Assembly: GCA_050084515.1 (NCBI GenBank)
Contig: CM114272.1
Location: 44,082,001-44,146,000 of the forward strand
Length of the DNA stretch: 64,000 nt
Origin: Blasia pusilla
Taxonomy: Eukaryota; Marchantiophyta; Marchantiopsida; Blasiales
Direction: 5' to 3'
A program made the translations under genes and the position numbers. Below are positions 1-10,890 of the stretch, piece after piece. How positions within the stretch are numbered: the first letter of the stretch is position 1; every line of letters begins with the position of its first letter. The notes under the pieces were generated by a model, which saw only the letters and a program-made list of their open reading frames with translations, made no database searches and was not told the origin of the DNA.

Positions 1-1224
1 TCTAGACAAGCCTCTTGACGAAGGTCAAAACATCTATCCCTAGTGTGACCATATCTGTGGCAATAGTCACACTGGTACTGTGGTGTGGCCATCCTCTGTG
101 GCTCCTGAGCAATCAGAGGCGCTTGTGGTCCTCTCCCATGCGGTGTGCAGTCTCTCTACCTATGGGCCCCTCCACACATCCAACAAGACAACATTAGTCC
201 TTACTGGGCAACATATGTAGGTACGGGTCGTTGCCTCATAGACTCACGATACCTGCCCTGCTCTCTAGGCACACTCACCCGCTCTCGTGGTACTGGTGCT
301 CGCTATGGCACCTGTGGGGTCACTGTCGCTCGTGGACCTATCGACTCTCGAGAAAATCTAGCGGTCACTACCTGCTCCTCACTAATGTTGAGCTCAATAC
401 GCTCAGACAACTTGAAGTCCACCTTCAATGTGGGCTTTGTTGTGTGAATCAACACCACATCTTGGACTCTCCTCCGTTGTTCTCACTCCAGAACCCCGTA
501 CCAATATTGGACTGACTGCGTCAGTTACTCCATATGTAGCAATGATCAGCCTCCTCATGCGTGTGAATGCCTCTCTCAAACTCTCACCCGATCCTCGCTG
601 AAAATCCTGTAGACTCTTCAGCTTGTCAGTGCGTACGCCCTAGTAGCTCTTCCCCAACTGTCGAAAGAACTCCACTATGGGAATGAAGCTAGGTGGCCCT
701 CTACCACCAGAGGTCTCTGCCATATCGCCTGTCTCACTGCCCTTCTTTCCATCTAGTCTCTGAGCTAATGGTGTGGGTCTCTCTCCTCTCACAATCCCAT
801 CATATGCCTCGCGACCACTAGGGGACACATACCCGGGAGCCCAATACATCCTCCAAGCATCAATCTCTACTGAATATAGCAATCAAAACTCCATGTAATC
901 ATCCATTGAAGGACCCTCCGAGTGCTAGAACAACCCCTTCTAGGCCATGAAAGGGTTGAACCGTGTCGGGGTCCGTGTCTCCCGGAAGTCGCACCACATG
1001 TTGAACTCCTGGATAAAATCATCTAAGTCGATGGTGCCCACTGCACCCAAGAAACGACGCATGCCCCGATGGTCCATGTTGTCCATCTCCTCCCAAGTGA
1101 TATTTCCTCCGTCTGCGATCTCGTCATCAGACCTTGTGTCTAGTGATGATGATCCAGCCACGGATGGATGTTGAGGTAGCTCCTCACTCGTAACCCCTCG
1201 GTAATTCACTCCACTCCGTGTCAC
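1..1224 (-). pseudogene. E0 gag, broken, with CCHC zinc knuckle
   Basis: Gag would form the virus-like particle and bind element RNA. The likely start is the Met at 1224 (MTRSGVNYRG). The N-terminal part (1224-940) contains GAVGTIDLDDFIQEF followed by a WCD motif, as in the other copies. After a stop the frame resumes at 882-640, and a degenerate capsid region follows. At about 20-112 the minus strand encodes CDYCHRYGHTRDRC, a C-X2-C-X4-H-X4-C nucleic-acid-binding knuckle. Several stops and frame changes make this copy non-functional as it stands. The C-terminus is cut by the window edge. Confidence 0.7.
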
Positions 1225-2513
1225 ACCACTACTACTGCTCGCAGTACCCCGTTCTTCTGAACCCTGGAAGAATGCCGTGATGACAACCCTGTCTCACCCG
1301 CTCAAGCACTCAGACTCACCAAGAGTCTCCCACACTCCTCACTAGCTTACCAACACTAATGATAATCCCATGATGACACACCCGGCCTCACGCACACTCA
1401 ACACTCAGTCTCACCATAAGCCTCCCAACTATCTCACCTAAATCACCAACACACGCTCAGGTCATACACTTGACCCCTACTCAGCAACCGCCGTATACCC
1501 ACAAACATGCTAAACATGCAAGGAGTCTACCCTCGGCACGATAACTTCACCCATGTAGCAATTGCTACTTCCTGACCCATCATCCTCAACAACACAAGAT
1601 AAGTGCAGGAAAAGGGACTCGAATGGGTAACCTGATCACGCCCTCCAACCTACTACACCGTCAACACCCACTCCATACATGTGGCATGACAACCTCCGTA
1701 GCACAACCATCTCCTCACGCACACGTCAAACCTCCCGTCAGCATCAGCGTGTGTGTTCCCATCACAACCCTCGCAAATCCCAGCCATGCCCAAAAAATAT
1801 CACGTTGCGCAAACCTCTCCGCCAGTCCCCAAACACGCCATGTTTAACCTTACTCAACTCCGTCTAAACTCAACCATGTCAGCCCATCTACCACATTGCC
1901 TGCACCGCTACAACGTCACATGCACTGCTACCACGTCTCCTTCACTGCTACCACATATGCTCTACCCTACTACCACATTGGGTGGGAGGCGCTGACCACG
2001 GCGCTCTTGAAGTTGGCCCTGACCACGAAAATCCCGAAGTTGGCACCGACCATGGCGCCAACCACGTCCAAAAAAAGAGAGGGGGGTTTCGCGACCAGGA
2101 CCGGGGCTCACCGCTCACAACTTGCAACTCCTGACGACTTGCTCCCAGCCCCGGCTAGCCGGTGACTCTACTCCGACCTAAAACATGCCCGTCCTAATTA
2201 TGCCCTAGGCGGCTACGACCTAACCTGGCCTAGCCGACCTCCTCAAGGTGGCTGCAACTCCTTCCTGCTCTTTCTTGACACACCTTGTGTACACTCGACG
2301 CCACACCGGGTGCTATACCCGGCTGCTGTCCCGCGTCAACCCGCACCAAAGAAATCTGCGAAAATGGGCAGCACTTTCGCGCACGGCCTCTTGAACCCAA
2401 AAATGAAAAACAAATATGACACCCGCGTCTTCAAGGGCTCCCCACTGAGGCAACTCGCTTGCCTACCTGCAAACAACGAATTCTCACCAGCCCCCTGACA
2501 TCTTTCTCATGTA
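1225..2513 (-). other. E0 5' leader
   Basis: About 1.3 kb lie between the gag start and the A repeat, comparable to the long leaders of E2 and E4. I see no gene; short frames here lack motifs. Around 1890-1980 there are loose tandem repeats of a CTACCACAT-like word. No TGG-type primer-binding site was found next to the repeat. Confidence 0.45.
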
Positions 2514-2877
2514 AAAATAAAGAGTAGTAAAAATGGCACACCCGGCCTAAAACTCCACTCCTCAATCTACATCGGCATATCGAGCCTCATCCTCCTTGCG
2601 CTATCAAGGAATCCAGACGCTAGCACCCTAGTCCTATCTCAGACACATACAAGAGAAGTGCTCCAACGGCCCAACATGAGAAAGATGGCTTGAGAAAGCC
2701 ATCTTCCTCCGTTATATAGGGTTGGGAAGAGCCAAAAGGCTATTCCCCTAAAAATAACTATCCTTGTGGTAACCCACGCGCACAGGTTACTAGGGGCGAG
2801 TGACTTGGTCAACAAGTCACGGTTGTGAAAGACCTCAACAAGAAAGTTGTCAGAAATGACTTTCTTGTTCATGACAC
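2514..2877 (-). repeat. E0 5' terminal repeat A (LTR-like, about 364 bp)
   Basis: On the minus strand it starts TGTCATGAACAAG at 2877 and ends near 2514 in an AT-rich run. Related copies of the same subfamily occur on the plus strand at 32913-33159 and 34620-34926, sharing for example GATATGCCGATGTAGATT with 34.7 kb. In those copies a short repeat B follows directly; here it does not, as at the 5' ends of E2 and E5. It probably carries the promoter, and a TATATAA-like string lies at about 2716. Confidence 0.65.
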
Positions 2878-2984
2878 AAAGGACCTATCCTCAACCTCAT
2901 CCGACACTGTGGGACAAAGTTACACTCAAGATAGTCCGCAGGCTCCTACGCCCTATCCACGATATATCTCGGCCTATCGGCTAC

Positions 2985-3660
2985 TCAAATGTGACAAGGA
3001 GGAGCATGTGTCGAGCACGTTCTTGGGGGCGGCCATTATTGTGTACCGTGCTCCTTTATTTTCTGCTTCCAATGTTATGACGCCGGGAGGTATGGCTGTC
3101 GAGGTTTCTTGGCAGGCCGCTACGGTATGTGAGTGTGGAGTTGGAGTTCCTCCATTATGTTCAGAGGTGATAGCGGAGGAGATGATGGACCTGTCCTTGG
3201 AGGTGATGCTAGGGCCGTCCACGTCAGATTCATGGCAGGTTGTGGTTGCTAGAATGGCAAAGATGCCCACTCGACCTACGATAGAGCGTGCCATGGATTC
3301 TCTTGGTGTTTTTTTTCCATATAATCGGGGAGCGGCCTTCTAGTTGGTGAGTCCATGAGGTAGAGCTTTTAGTCGGCTTCGCGTCTTGTTGGATTCAACA
3401 TTTAGCGGTTTGGGCATGACAAGGGCCGATATGGAGCGTTTTCCATTATGGATACAGACATCCTTGGGTGGAGCGAATACAACATAGTATATCACCCAAC
3501 ATGAGGTCGTTCTGAGGATTTTCCTGGGGCATCCTACGGATGAGTCTGTGGTGCGATCCAAGGCAATAGTGACTAATGTAGAGTCCTACAACGTCTTGGT
3601 TGGTGGAGCAGTGTTGTACCCAATGATTTTTCCGTGGATTACTAGGAGGAGTCACCGTCC
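2985..3660 (+). pseudogene. E1 retropepsin region, decayed
   Basis: The translation (EEHVSST, then APLFSAS) aligns with the protease region of E2, E4 and E5. The catalytic loop, DSGA in E5, has been lost: here LLDS is followed directly by a shortened segment. The downstream core HPTDESVV and VLVGGAVLYP are still readable across stops and frame changes. In an intact element this domain would process the Gag-Pol polyprotein. Confidence 0.7.
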
Positions 3661-3734
3661 TAAAGACCAGGATGGCAGTCATGTGATGGGCGCCTTAGCT
3701 CATTACCCATTCGATTCATAGCTGCAGTGATTGA

Positions 3735-4068
3735 ACGCCAGCCATGAGAGATGTCGACCTTAGCAGCATTTAGCAACGCCATCACTTGGCCTAGTGATTT
3801 GATTGAGGTACATGTCCATGTAGAGGATAATCCCGTTCCTAACATTTCTATGGAGAGGAGTGTCATGGTTGAGGCCTCATTCCGTGGAGGAGAGGTGCCG
3901 CTTTGGGGCTTGATTGAGGAGCTTTGACGCTTAGCCACTGAGCATGTGTAGACCGCGTGGAGCGAGACGTTTGCACCAGAGAGTGACGGGTTAAGGGAGC
4001 CTGAGGTAACTAAGAGTGCTATGATGACACCCTTGGATACCACACCCATTGTGTGGCGCATCCCAGAG
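3735..4068 (+). pseudogene. E1 protease-methyltransferase linker domain
   Basis: Across frames it reads AITWPSDLIEVHVH, then MERSVMVEASFRGG and VPLWG, and is conserved with 26621-26940 (E2) and 41890-42038 (E4). I do not recognise a known fold. Its conservation across copies suggests it was a real part of the polyprotein, perhaps an N-terminal extension of the methyltransferase. It contains several stops. Confidence 0.55.
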
Positions 4069-4402
4069 GAGGGTATTTGGGTGTTGGATCTCTTTGGAGG
4101 GATTAGCACTAGGTTAGCTGATGTTTTGCAAGCTAGAGTACGAGTGTAGTAGTACTTGTATGTGAAGATTGATGATGGTATGAGGTGCACTTCACTTCAC
4201 CATGTGGCGCAATTACGCCTCCGTTTTCCCTACTTGTTTTTTTTGTCCGCTATCCAAGGTTACCAGAGTTCCCTACCGAGGGACATTTCATTATTAGGGG
4301 CACAAGACTTGGAGCGGGTAGGAACCATAGACTTGGTCATTGCTGGTTGGCCGTGTTAGGGCCAGTCGAGTGTTGGATGGGAGAGCGGATTAGCGGACTT
4401 AG
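4069..4402 (+). pseudogene. E1 cytosine-C5 DNA methyltransferase, N-terminal half only
   Basis: Motif I (VLDLFGGIST) and motif IV (GWPC followed by a stop and GQSS) are present, with IDLVI just before motif IV. After motif IV and GLAD the sequence jumps at about 4402 to the segment that follows the methyltransferase in E2, so motifs VI-X are deleted. Three TAG stops replace CAG codons found in E2: two at 4147-4152 and one at 4357-4359, immediately after the catalytic Cys. It cannot make an active enzyme. Confidence 0.85.
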
Positions 4403-4479
4403 CAACCACCTACACCCGCGCCAAAGAGTCCTACCATAGTCATGATGGAGACTTGGGAGCCAAACATGGGCCCTTAGTT

Positions 4480-5400
4480 GACAAGAGGAGAGTGGCACCG
4501 GATACATCAATTCTTAAGGAGTTATAGGAGTTGTTTTGCATTTAGCATGCAGGATTTGGGTACGCTGAAGGGTCCAGGGATCCGTATTGAGTTGTCGAAT
4601 GACACGCCAATCTTTCGATGATCTTACAGGTATAGTGACATGGAGAGGGTTCTGATTTAGAGTAGGAGGCACTACTTGGTTGGAGCACGACTAGTGGAAA
4701 TGTTGTGTGGAGAGTATGCATCTGCCACTGTCATGCATGCCAAGAAGGATGTGCATGGCAACCGGATGGATAAGCGGATGTGTGGAGATTTCCGACCTAT
4801 CAATCGGCAGACCAAGTCCGATAGGTATGCCATGCCTACCCCTGAGGAGATATTTGATGCGATTGGGCATGCAAAGATCTTCAGTTCATTGGATTTACGA
4901 GCCGGATATCATCAGCTGCCTATGAGATTGGAGGACAGGCAAAAGATGGCATTTTGGGGCATCGATCCTTACATGAAGGATTGTTTGTACGAGTGGCGAT
5001 TCTTACCATTCGGGTTAAAGAACGCCCCGACTGAGTTTCAGAGGGTCATGGATAGGATCTTGGTAGGTCTAGATTTTGCTAGGTGTTATATTGATGACAT
5101 CGTAGTCTTTAGCGCCATGGCTGAGGAGCATGAGCGACATCTAGAGGAGGTGTTTTGACAATTGCAGTTACACGGGCTCAAGCTACATCCACGCAAGTGC
5201 AAGTTCTTCTACGACCAGATTGAGTACTTGGGTCAAACGATATATCCATGGGCCTTGGTATGCAGCGGACAAAGGTAGAGGCTATTTCACGCATTCCACA
5301 CCCTACAGATGTGAGTCGAGTTCGTGCATTCATGAGATTGGAAAACTTCTATCGATGGTACGTCGAGGGTTTAAGTTCGATTGCAAAGCCACTTACCTTG
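4480..5400 (+). pseudogene. E1 reverse transcriptase, broken
   Basis: This is a Ty3/gypsy-type reverse transcriptase. Visible motifs are the FRPINRQT region, SSLDLRAGYHQ, FLPFGLKNAP, and the catalytic YIDD with DIVVFS after it. An open stretch runs 4676-5158; flanking parts need frame changes and contain stops, for example a TAG at 4658-4660 where E2 has CAG. It is followed by the RNase H region in the same order as in E2 and E5. Confidence 0.88.
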
Positions 5401-6044
5401 CTGACCAAGGTGGATCAGGAGTGGCACTGGGGGAATGAGCAAGAGAGAGCATTTAAGTTGCTCAAGGACAGATTGACGTTCGCGCCCATATTGAGGAGAT
5501 CGATCAGGGGACGTCCTTTCCAATTGCATACCAATTGGAGCATGTTGGGGCTTGGAGCTGTGCTCACCCAGCATGACGATGATGGTAGAGAGTTCGTGGT
5601 GGCTTACGCTAGTCGCTTGAACAGCACTACAGAGCAAAGTATATATATAACTCGTATGAGGGTGAGTGCTTGGTTGCGTTGTGGGCTATTGCACATTTAA
5701 GGTGTTATCTATTCAGAAACCCCTTTACCATCATTACTGATCATCGGCCACTTAAATGGTTGATGGAGTCCAACAAGCTTATAGGGAAGCTTCCAAGGTG
5801 GGCTCTTTTGTTGGAGGAGTATGACTTCCGGGTGGTGCATAGACCTAGGACGCTCAACCAAGATGCAGATGGTTTGAGGCATAACCCATGCCTGAGTCAG
5901 CGAGATGTGACTCAAGCTCATTGGCATGATGAGAGTGATGAGGAGTTGGTTCCAGGATGGCACATGTCAACCTATTTGGGCTTGTTGGCTATGGAGAGCC
6001 AGATTGTTGAGACTTCGATGGCAAGGTCTGATGGAGAGTCCTAA
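5401..6044 (+). pseudogene. E1 RNase H region
   Basis: This is the Ty3-type RNase H that follows reverse transcriptase: FQLHTNWSMLGLGAVLTQ, then the EGE region read through a frame change, then FTIITDHRPLKWLM. The first catalytic Asp (HTD in E2 and E5) is Asn here. The tether continues through FRVVHRPRTLNQDADG. Frames are broken near 5640-5670. Confidence 0.8.
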
Positions 6045-6169
6045 GATCCAGAGGCCAATGAGGAGACGATAGGTGGCTGAGACATTCACGACGATGGAGT
6101 GGTCTTGGAGTACTTACGTATTAGCAGCGTTGCAAGCACATTGGGTGCTAAAGAGCAAGATCGAATCTT

Positions 6170-7330
6170 ACAGGGAGCCAAACACTTTTAGTGGTAGGGC
6201 ACACATGTGTTGCGAGTTTGGGAGGATGGTAGAGTGTTGAGATTGCCTCATCCTTTGTAGAGAGCACATTTGGTTCGTCAAGCCCACGAGGAGTTGGGTC
6301 ATTTTGGAGTGAAGCGGATGTACAACTTGCTCCAGATACAGTATTGGTGGCAAGGCATGCAGACTGACGTTCATCAGTTTGTTGCTAGATGTATGGTGTG
6401 TGATCAAGTTTGAGCATCGTTCAATGCTCCGATTCCACAGTTGCATCCACTTCTGATAATGGATTTAGGTTATAGATGGAGTTTGGATTTTGCTGGACCT
6501 TTGCCTTTGACAGAGCGCCATAGTCGTTATGTGTTGGTGATGGTTGAGCACTTCTCGAAGTGGATTGAGTTAGTTGCATTGCTTGACAAAGCGAGGGAGG
6601 GAGTAGCATAGGCCTACCTAGAATGAGTGTTGAGTCATTACGGTGCACCAGCTGAGGTGTTGAGAGACCAATGTATAGAGTATTGCAGGGAGTTTCAGGC
6701 CTTGTGTGATCAGGCGCTGACCGACCACCGCACCACTTCACGAGATCATCTTCAGCCGTATGGACTAGCGGAAAGGGTTGTGTAGATGGTGAAGAGAGGA
6801 TTGCGCAAGTATGGCTTGCAGAGAGGTCACCTAGGAGATTGGGACCTTCAATTTTCGTGGTTGGCGATGGGATATAGATTCAGCTGGCAGGCATCCCTAG
6901 CGTCTATCTCACCGTACTTGCCGCTTTATGGCCGCGAGCCAGATTTACCTGTGGCCATTCGTCGAGATGTTGATGAGGTGTTGAACCTTGATGATCCTAA
7001 TGTATGGATGCAAGCATGTTCTCAGAGGGTTGAGTTGTTTCGAATAGTGATGTCCATGGCGTTTAAAAACTTGGCGATTGCGCAGCATCGGGATACATAG
7101 AGGTATGCGACTATTCGGAGAGGTGGTTATCGATCTATTATCCGGAGGTTTCATCAAGTAGACTGCGTCTACTTGCTGCAGACGGCATCCATGACGTTGG
7201 ATGTGACTACAGGACGCACCATATTGAGAATGTGTGAGGTTTTACCATGTAGAGTTCGCTTATTGGAGGGACGCGATGGTATGGTTTGGAAGGACCATGT
7301 GTGTAACTGTGCCCTATGTTATCCTCTGAA
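6170..7330 (+). pseudogene. E1 DDE integrase, broken
   Basis: The N-terminal zinc part (HEELGHFGVK, then CMVCDQV), the catalytic core (WSLDFAGPLP, EVLRDQC, LAERVV) and the C-terminal GRTILR region are all present, with in-frame stops such as TAG at 6783-6785 where E2 has CAG. The longest open part is 6786-7100. The integrase is followed by a PHD finger and not by a chromodomain. Confidence 0.85.
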
Positions 7331-7523
7331 TATTGACAGTACACGTGATCCGAGCTTAGTAGTAGTTCCTACAGGATTCCAATGTATGTTGTGTGGGTCC
7401 GCCTATGGTGCATCCACTATGCTAGTTTGTGATAGGTGTTCGAAAGGATGGCATATGGCATGTCTGACGCCACCTCTCACTAGGGTTCCTCAGGGACGAT
7501 GGATGTGTTCCAGATGTACATAG
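7260..7523 (+). pseudogene. E1 C-terminal PHD finger (all zinc ligands kept)
   Basis: From 7383 to 7520 the translation has C-X2-C-X11-C-X2-C-X4-H-X2-C-X14-C-X2-C, the C4HC3 pattern of a PHD finger, with the conserved Trp two residues before the seventh ligand (RWMC). A DHVCNCALC segment precedes it. PHD fingers usually read histone H3 tails. The same finger ends E2, E3 and E5, so it belongs to the element. This copy keeps all eight ligands although its polyprotein is broken upstream; the frame is open over 7173-7523 and then stops. Confidence 0.88.
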
Positions 7524-7690
7524 GGTAGGTAGTTCTAAATTTTGACTTGTGTCTATGACATGGATGACAAGAAGGTGACTAATGATGGGGCCACATGAAC
7601 GCCCGACCTTCTTGATCTTAGCGTCCGAGAGATATATGTCATGGTAGGTAGGGATAGATGGCTATTTGGAGTTAGAGGGACCAAACCACC

Positions 7691-7703
7691 AACTAGGGGG
7701 GTG
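7691..7703 (+). other. E1 polypurine tract
   Basis: AACTAGGGGGGTG directly precedes repeat B. The equivalent G-run lies beside B in E2 (minus, 21013-21030) and E5 (minus, 49711-49725). In gypsy elements this tract primes plus-strand DNA synthesis, and the 3' LTR normally starts right after it. Confidence 0.65.
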
Positions 7704-8401
7704 ATTGGAGATATTTTGGTGCTTCTTTTCTCGTTGTTTGGACGCCATATATGCGTATGACAGTTATCACAACTTTTTAGGATAGATCGGAAAGATCTGG
7801 TAGAGCGCCTTCACGAGTAGAGGAGGACAGGCTCAGGAGGTTGAGGATGACCTGTTGAAGTCTTGGGAAACCTGAGAGAGTAGGTTTTCCCTTCGTTTTG
7901 GCTCATTTGGAGCCATATATAATAGCTTACTATATTGGGTAAGTTTCCATATTTAGCACTATTAACTTTCCACTTTGGGAAGTATCCCTTGACCTACTAC
8001 AGTAGGTCAAGAGCCAAGGAGATGACCTGCGAACATAGGTTATCGAGGAGAGAGCTACGGAGAGGGAAGGGGATATACCTCCAAGATAGAGAGCTTGAGA
8101 GCTGATTCTTTCTTTGTTAAACCTTTTGGCATGAGGCGGCGGAGCTATGGTCCCTTGCCTTATGAGTGTAACCCAAGCTTCTCATTAGGAAAGTGGGTTT
8201 GGTTTGACATTGAGAGAGAGAGTGCACACATTTGAGATCTATGGTGTTGAGAGAAATTGGATCTACTTGATTTATTGGAGATATTTTAGTACTTCTTGTC
8301 TCGTTGTTTGGATGTCATGAGTTACCATGAGATCGTGCGTGTTTGTGTGTATGTTTGTCGACAACGATGTATGTTGTGTAGCGATGTGTATGCGCACGAC
8401 A
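7704..8401 (+). repeat. E1 3' terminal block: B1 (7704-7762), A2 (7765-8273), B2 (8274-8401)
   Basis: B1 and B2 both start ATTGGAGATATTTT and end in GACA. B1 is shortened by an internal deletion of about 69 bp; B2 is 128 bp. Between them lies A2, about 509 bp, starting TATCAC (TGTCAC in E2). The junction GACA-GT-TATC corresponds to GACA-AC-TGTC in E2 and E5. The A region contains promoter-like AT-rich strings (for example ATATATAATAG near 7915) and a GAGAGAGAG tract. Confidence 0.8.
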
Positions 8402-9104
8402 CCTTACCCCATAGCATTCACAAACTCAAGAGTTAGGAATTCCCTATATCTTGTAAATTGCACAAGGCATCCATATATATATATATCCACTTTAATCCTT
8501 CTTCTCATAGAGACTTTGGTAATACCAAGGTTCTTGATAATCATGGAACTTCAAAGCACTTCCGCATGTAATACATACCAACAACAAAGGCCCGAAGTAA
8601 AACCAAAACTCTTATTTATATTATTCGTAAGCTTCTCCAATTACAAATCATGTCGTCTAGGCTAAGGGATCTTCTAGTTTTACATTACATTCAAAGAAGA
8701 TTCTTGACAAGCTATTCCTACTTCATTATCTAGATTACACAGTAGTGATTCACCAAAGAAGTACGACTCTTCAAAGTCCTTGATTCCTCTCCCTTGCTGA
8801 GATCTCTTACAACTTTCTAGCCAACCATAACAGAGTGAGATTGGCCATTTTCTCGTTAAATTTATAATTTTCAGCTATTAGTTCATGAGTGTCGTATGCC
8901 TTCAGCTTCTTCTCCAAAGCAATGTAGCACTCCACTATTGGTACTAACTCAAAAGACAAATCATTCCTACCTTGTTCTACTCTCTTTACTGCCTTGAGTT
9001 TATTGTACGAGTTATTGTGAGTCTCAACGATTCTACCAGATCCACCATCATTTGATGACTCTCAACTAGATTGCTATGTTCTTCCACCGATCTTGCTCTT
9101 AAAT
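8402..9104. other. unassigned AT-rich sequence
   Basis: No gene is supported. There is a short AT microsatellite near 8472-8485, and the sequence flanking the E1 end starts CCTT. The plus-strand frame at 8327-8665 starts inside repeat B and has no motif. Confidence 0.3.
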
Positions 9105-9900
9105 CTACCATAAACTGCCCCTCTGATCTTCCAACTCCATGAGTTCCATTTTCCTCATTCGAAGAGCTAGTTCTTCTTGAATATCATATCCTAGCCATAC
9201 TAGAGTTGCCATAGGAACCTCTTCTGCATCGTGCAATAGAGCCACTTCGACCTCTTCATCCTCCTTTTGTAGTCTTATTAATGTTCTTCTTCTCTTTCTA
9301 TTGTAGTTCTTCAGTGCGGGCAAGAATCTTAAAGCTTCTTGCGGTACTTCTTCAAAGTGTGCATCATTCTCTTCTTCAAATACAATTTCCACATGCATCT
9401 TTATTTACAAATCCATACAATTCACTCTTTGATACTTGATTCTCGACTTGATTAGCCGAAGGTAAACGAGATGCACTCCCACATATATAACTTGAGTGTT
9501 TCTTCTCCAATAATTTGGTTACTTCTTGTTGCACGGCTCTACTGATGTATTGTCCCCAATTCACAAAAGTTTCCTCCCATGATTATCTATAAAATAACAA
9601 AGGATTCCCATATACTCTCGTAGGTTGACTTGGAAAAAATATGGATTCCAAAATTTTAACAAATAACTCAAAATCAACCTTACAAATATCCTCAACCTCA
9701 TATATACCCATTGACAATCTTGGACTTCACTTGGTTTCTGAAGAGGAATCCCAACTACTTAGGCCTCATATGCACCTTGGAAACAACTGCTTTGCAACTT
9801 ACTTCATAAACTTTAGCCCGCCGCTCCACATCCTAGCTAGTTGGTTGATAACGTGGATCGTCCCAACCTTCCTTAATTCTAGACTTGAAATCCCTTAGCA
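9105..9900 (-). pseudogene. unrecognised degenerate coding region
   Basis: Minus-strand frames at 9564-9376 (contains NWGQYISRAVQQEVTKLLEKK with a charged, helical look) and 9398-9105 (acidic, EEENDAHFEEVPQEALRFL) read as consecutive parts of one decayed protein. Weaker protein-like segments continue up to about 9900 and include DFELFVKILESIFFPSQP. I do not recognise the family. The position next to LTR-like repeats suggests a retroelement gag or accessory region, but this is inference. Confidence 0.3.
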
Positions 9901-10459
9901 AATTTCCACAAGAAATACGCCGATCATTCTTGAAGAGATCTAGTGCGTAGTCCCAACTCTTCCACCTTATAAGCAATCTGACTCCAATTAGTCCAGATAT
10001 GAACCTTCTTGGATACCAGCTTCATCATCATCAATCTCTCTATAAATATCTCAATTCCCTTGATCCCGCGTTGATTAGCGTTAAGAGTGTGTTGAAGAGC
10101 CTTTTCTTGTCAAAGAGCTATTCTAGGAGAGTAGTTTTTGCCTTACTTCAACAAGCCACTTCCTCTTTCTTTCTTTCGCGCTTCCCATTCTATTATTAGC
10201 CATTGTTGTCACTTCTTCAAGTCCCATGCTTTATCTTCTTCACAACATTGTCACAAGAGGAGCTCGATTACTCAACGATGGCTTGTCAATCTCGATCTTA
10301 GGGGAGGCGGTGGTGGCAAGCATATGGAATGGAAAATCAACTTTACCAATATCCACTCATATCATCCTCACAAGATGTATCAACTCATACGTTGGAGGAT
10401 GTATTTTCAACGCATTCTCGGGTGATAGTGTATACATACTATAATTTTATCTTAGATTT

Positions 10460-10890
10460 CATCCTCTTATTCACCTAGCTTCCCCTTAAAGAATTCTTGA
10501 CCTCAAGCCTTGCAACTGGGAGACTTATATTGAGTCCCAAAGACTCAACAGGTTGCGCGTTCTGTAGGTAGTCTTGAATTTGCTAAGCATTAATAAGGTC
10601 GAGTCTCCCCAAGTGTATATCATCTTTCTAGGAATCCTTTTCCCCAAGCCTTGATCAATCTTCCCAAGCAACTTGCCTAAACGAGAATTCATCGGTTAAT
10701 TCCTCAAGCTACGTCCCTTAGTTCAAACTTGAAACATGCATCATGGTTAGTTCATGGTTTAAGGACTTGATTGGGCATAGATGGAGAGTGCCCCCCTACA
10801 GGTATTTATGGGTTTTCCAAGGGATCATGTGTCTCATGGCTAATGCCTATCTTGACTCCCCATATGGTGTTTCATGGTTTTCTTGCCGCC
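10460..10890. repeat. diverged long repeat, copy 1 (possible LTR)
   Basis: This stretch aligns by eye, with many differences, to 15370-15800 in the same orientation. Shared blocks include the 'cttgacct..agc.ttgcaa.tgg' segment, 'aatcttccca' and a cccccct...aggtattta block. Two direct copies about 5 kb apart could be the LTRs of an old, unrelated element, but no clean ends or target duplication were found. Confidence 0.4.

Larger units (their letters stand above)
1..2877 (-). mobile_element. E0: 5' part of a methyltransferase/PHD-family gypsy element
   Basis: Read on the minus strand, this segment runs from a terminal repeat (A, 2514-2877, starting TGTCATG) through a long leader into gag, and leaves the window inside the gag zinc knuckle. 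Gag matches the gag of E2, E4 and E5, for example the shared WCD and MDDY motifs. It lies head to head with E1: just beyond its TGTC end the plus-strand protease region of E1 begins. The simplest reading is that E0 inserted into E1, so E1's own gag and 5' repeat lie left of the window. Protease, methyltransferase and polymerase parts of E0 are outside the window. Confidence 0.75.
2878..8401 (+). mobile_element. E1: methyltransferase/PHD gypsy element, 5'-truncated, decayed
   Basis: Plus-strand order is retropepsin, linker, truncated DNA methyltransferase, reverse transcriptase, RNase H, integrase, PHD finger, polypurine tract, then B-A-B terminal repeats ending GACA at 8401. The copy carries many stops and a roughly 1-kb internal deletion in the methyltransferase. 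Gag and the 5' repeat are absent, probably because E0 interrupts the element at 2877/2878. It is in the opposite orientation to E2-E5. Confidence 0.85.

Noticed and set aside
7383-7520. Chromodomain or RING finger at the integrase C-terminus
   Set aside because: Ligand spacing with a Trp two residues before the seventh ligand fits PHD; no chromodomain aromatic cage pattern is seen.
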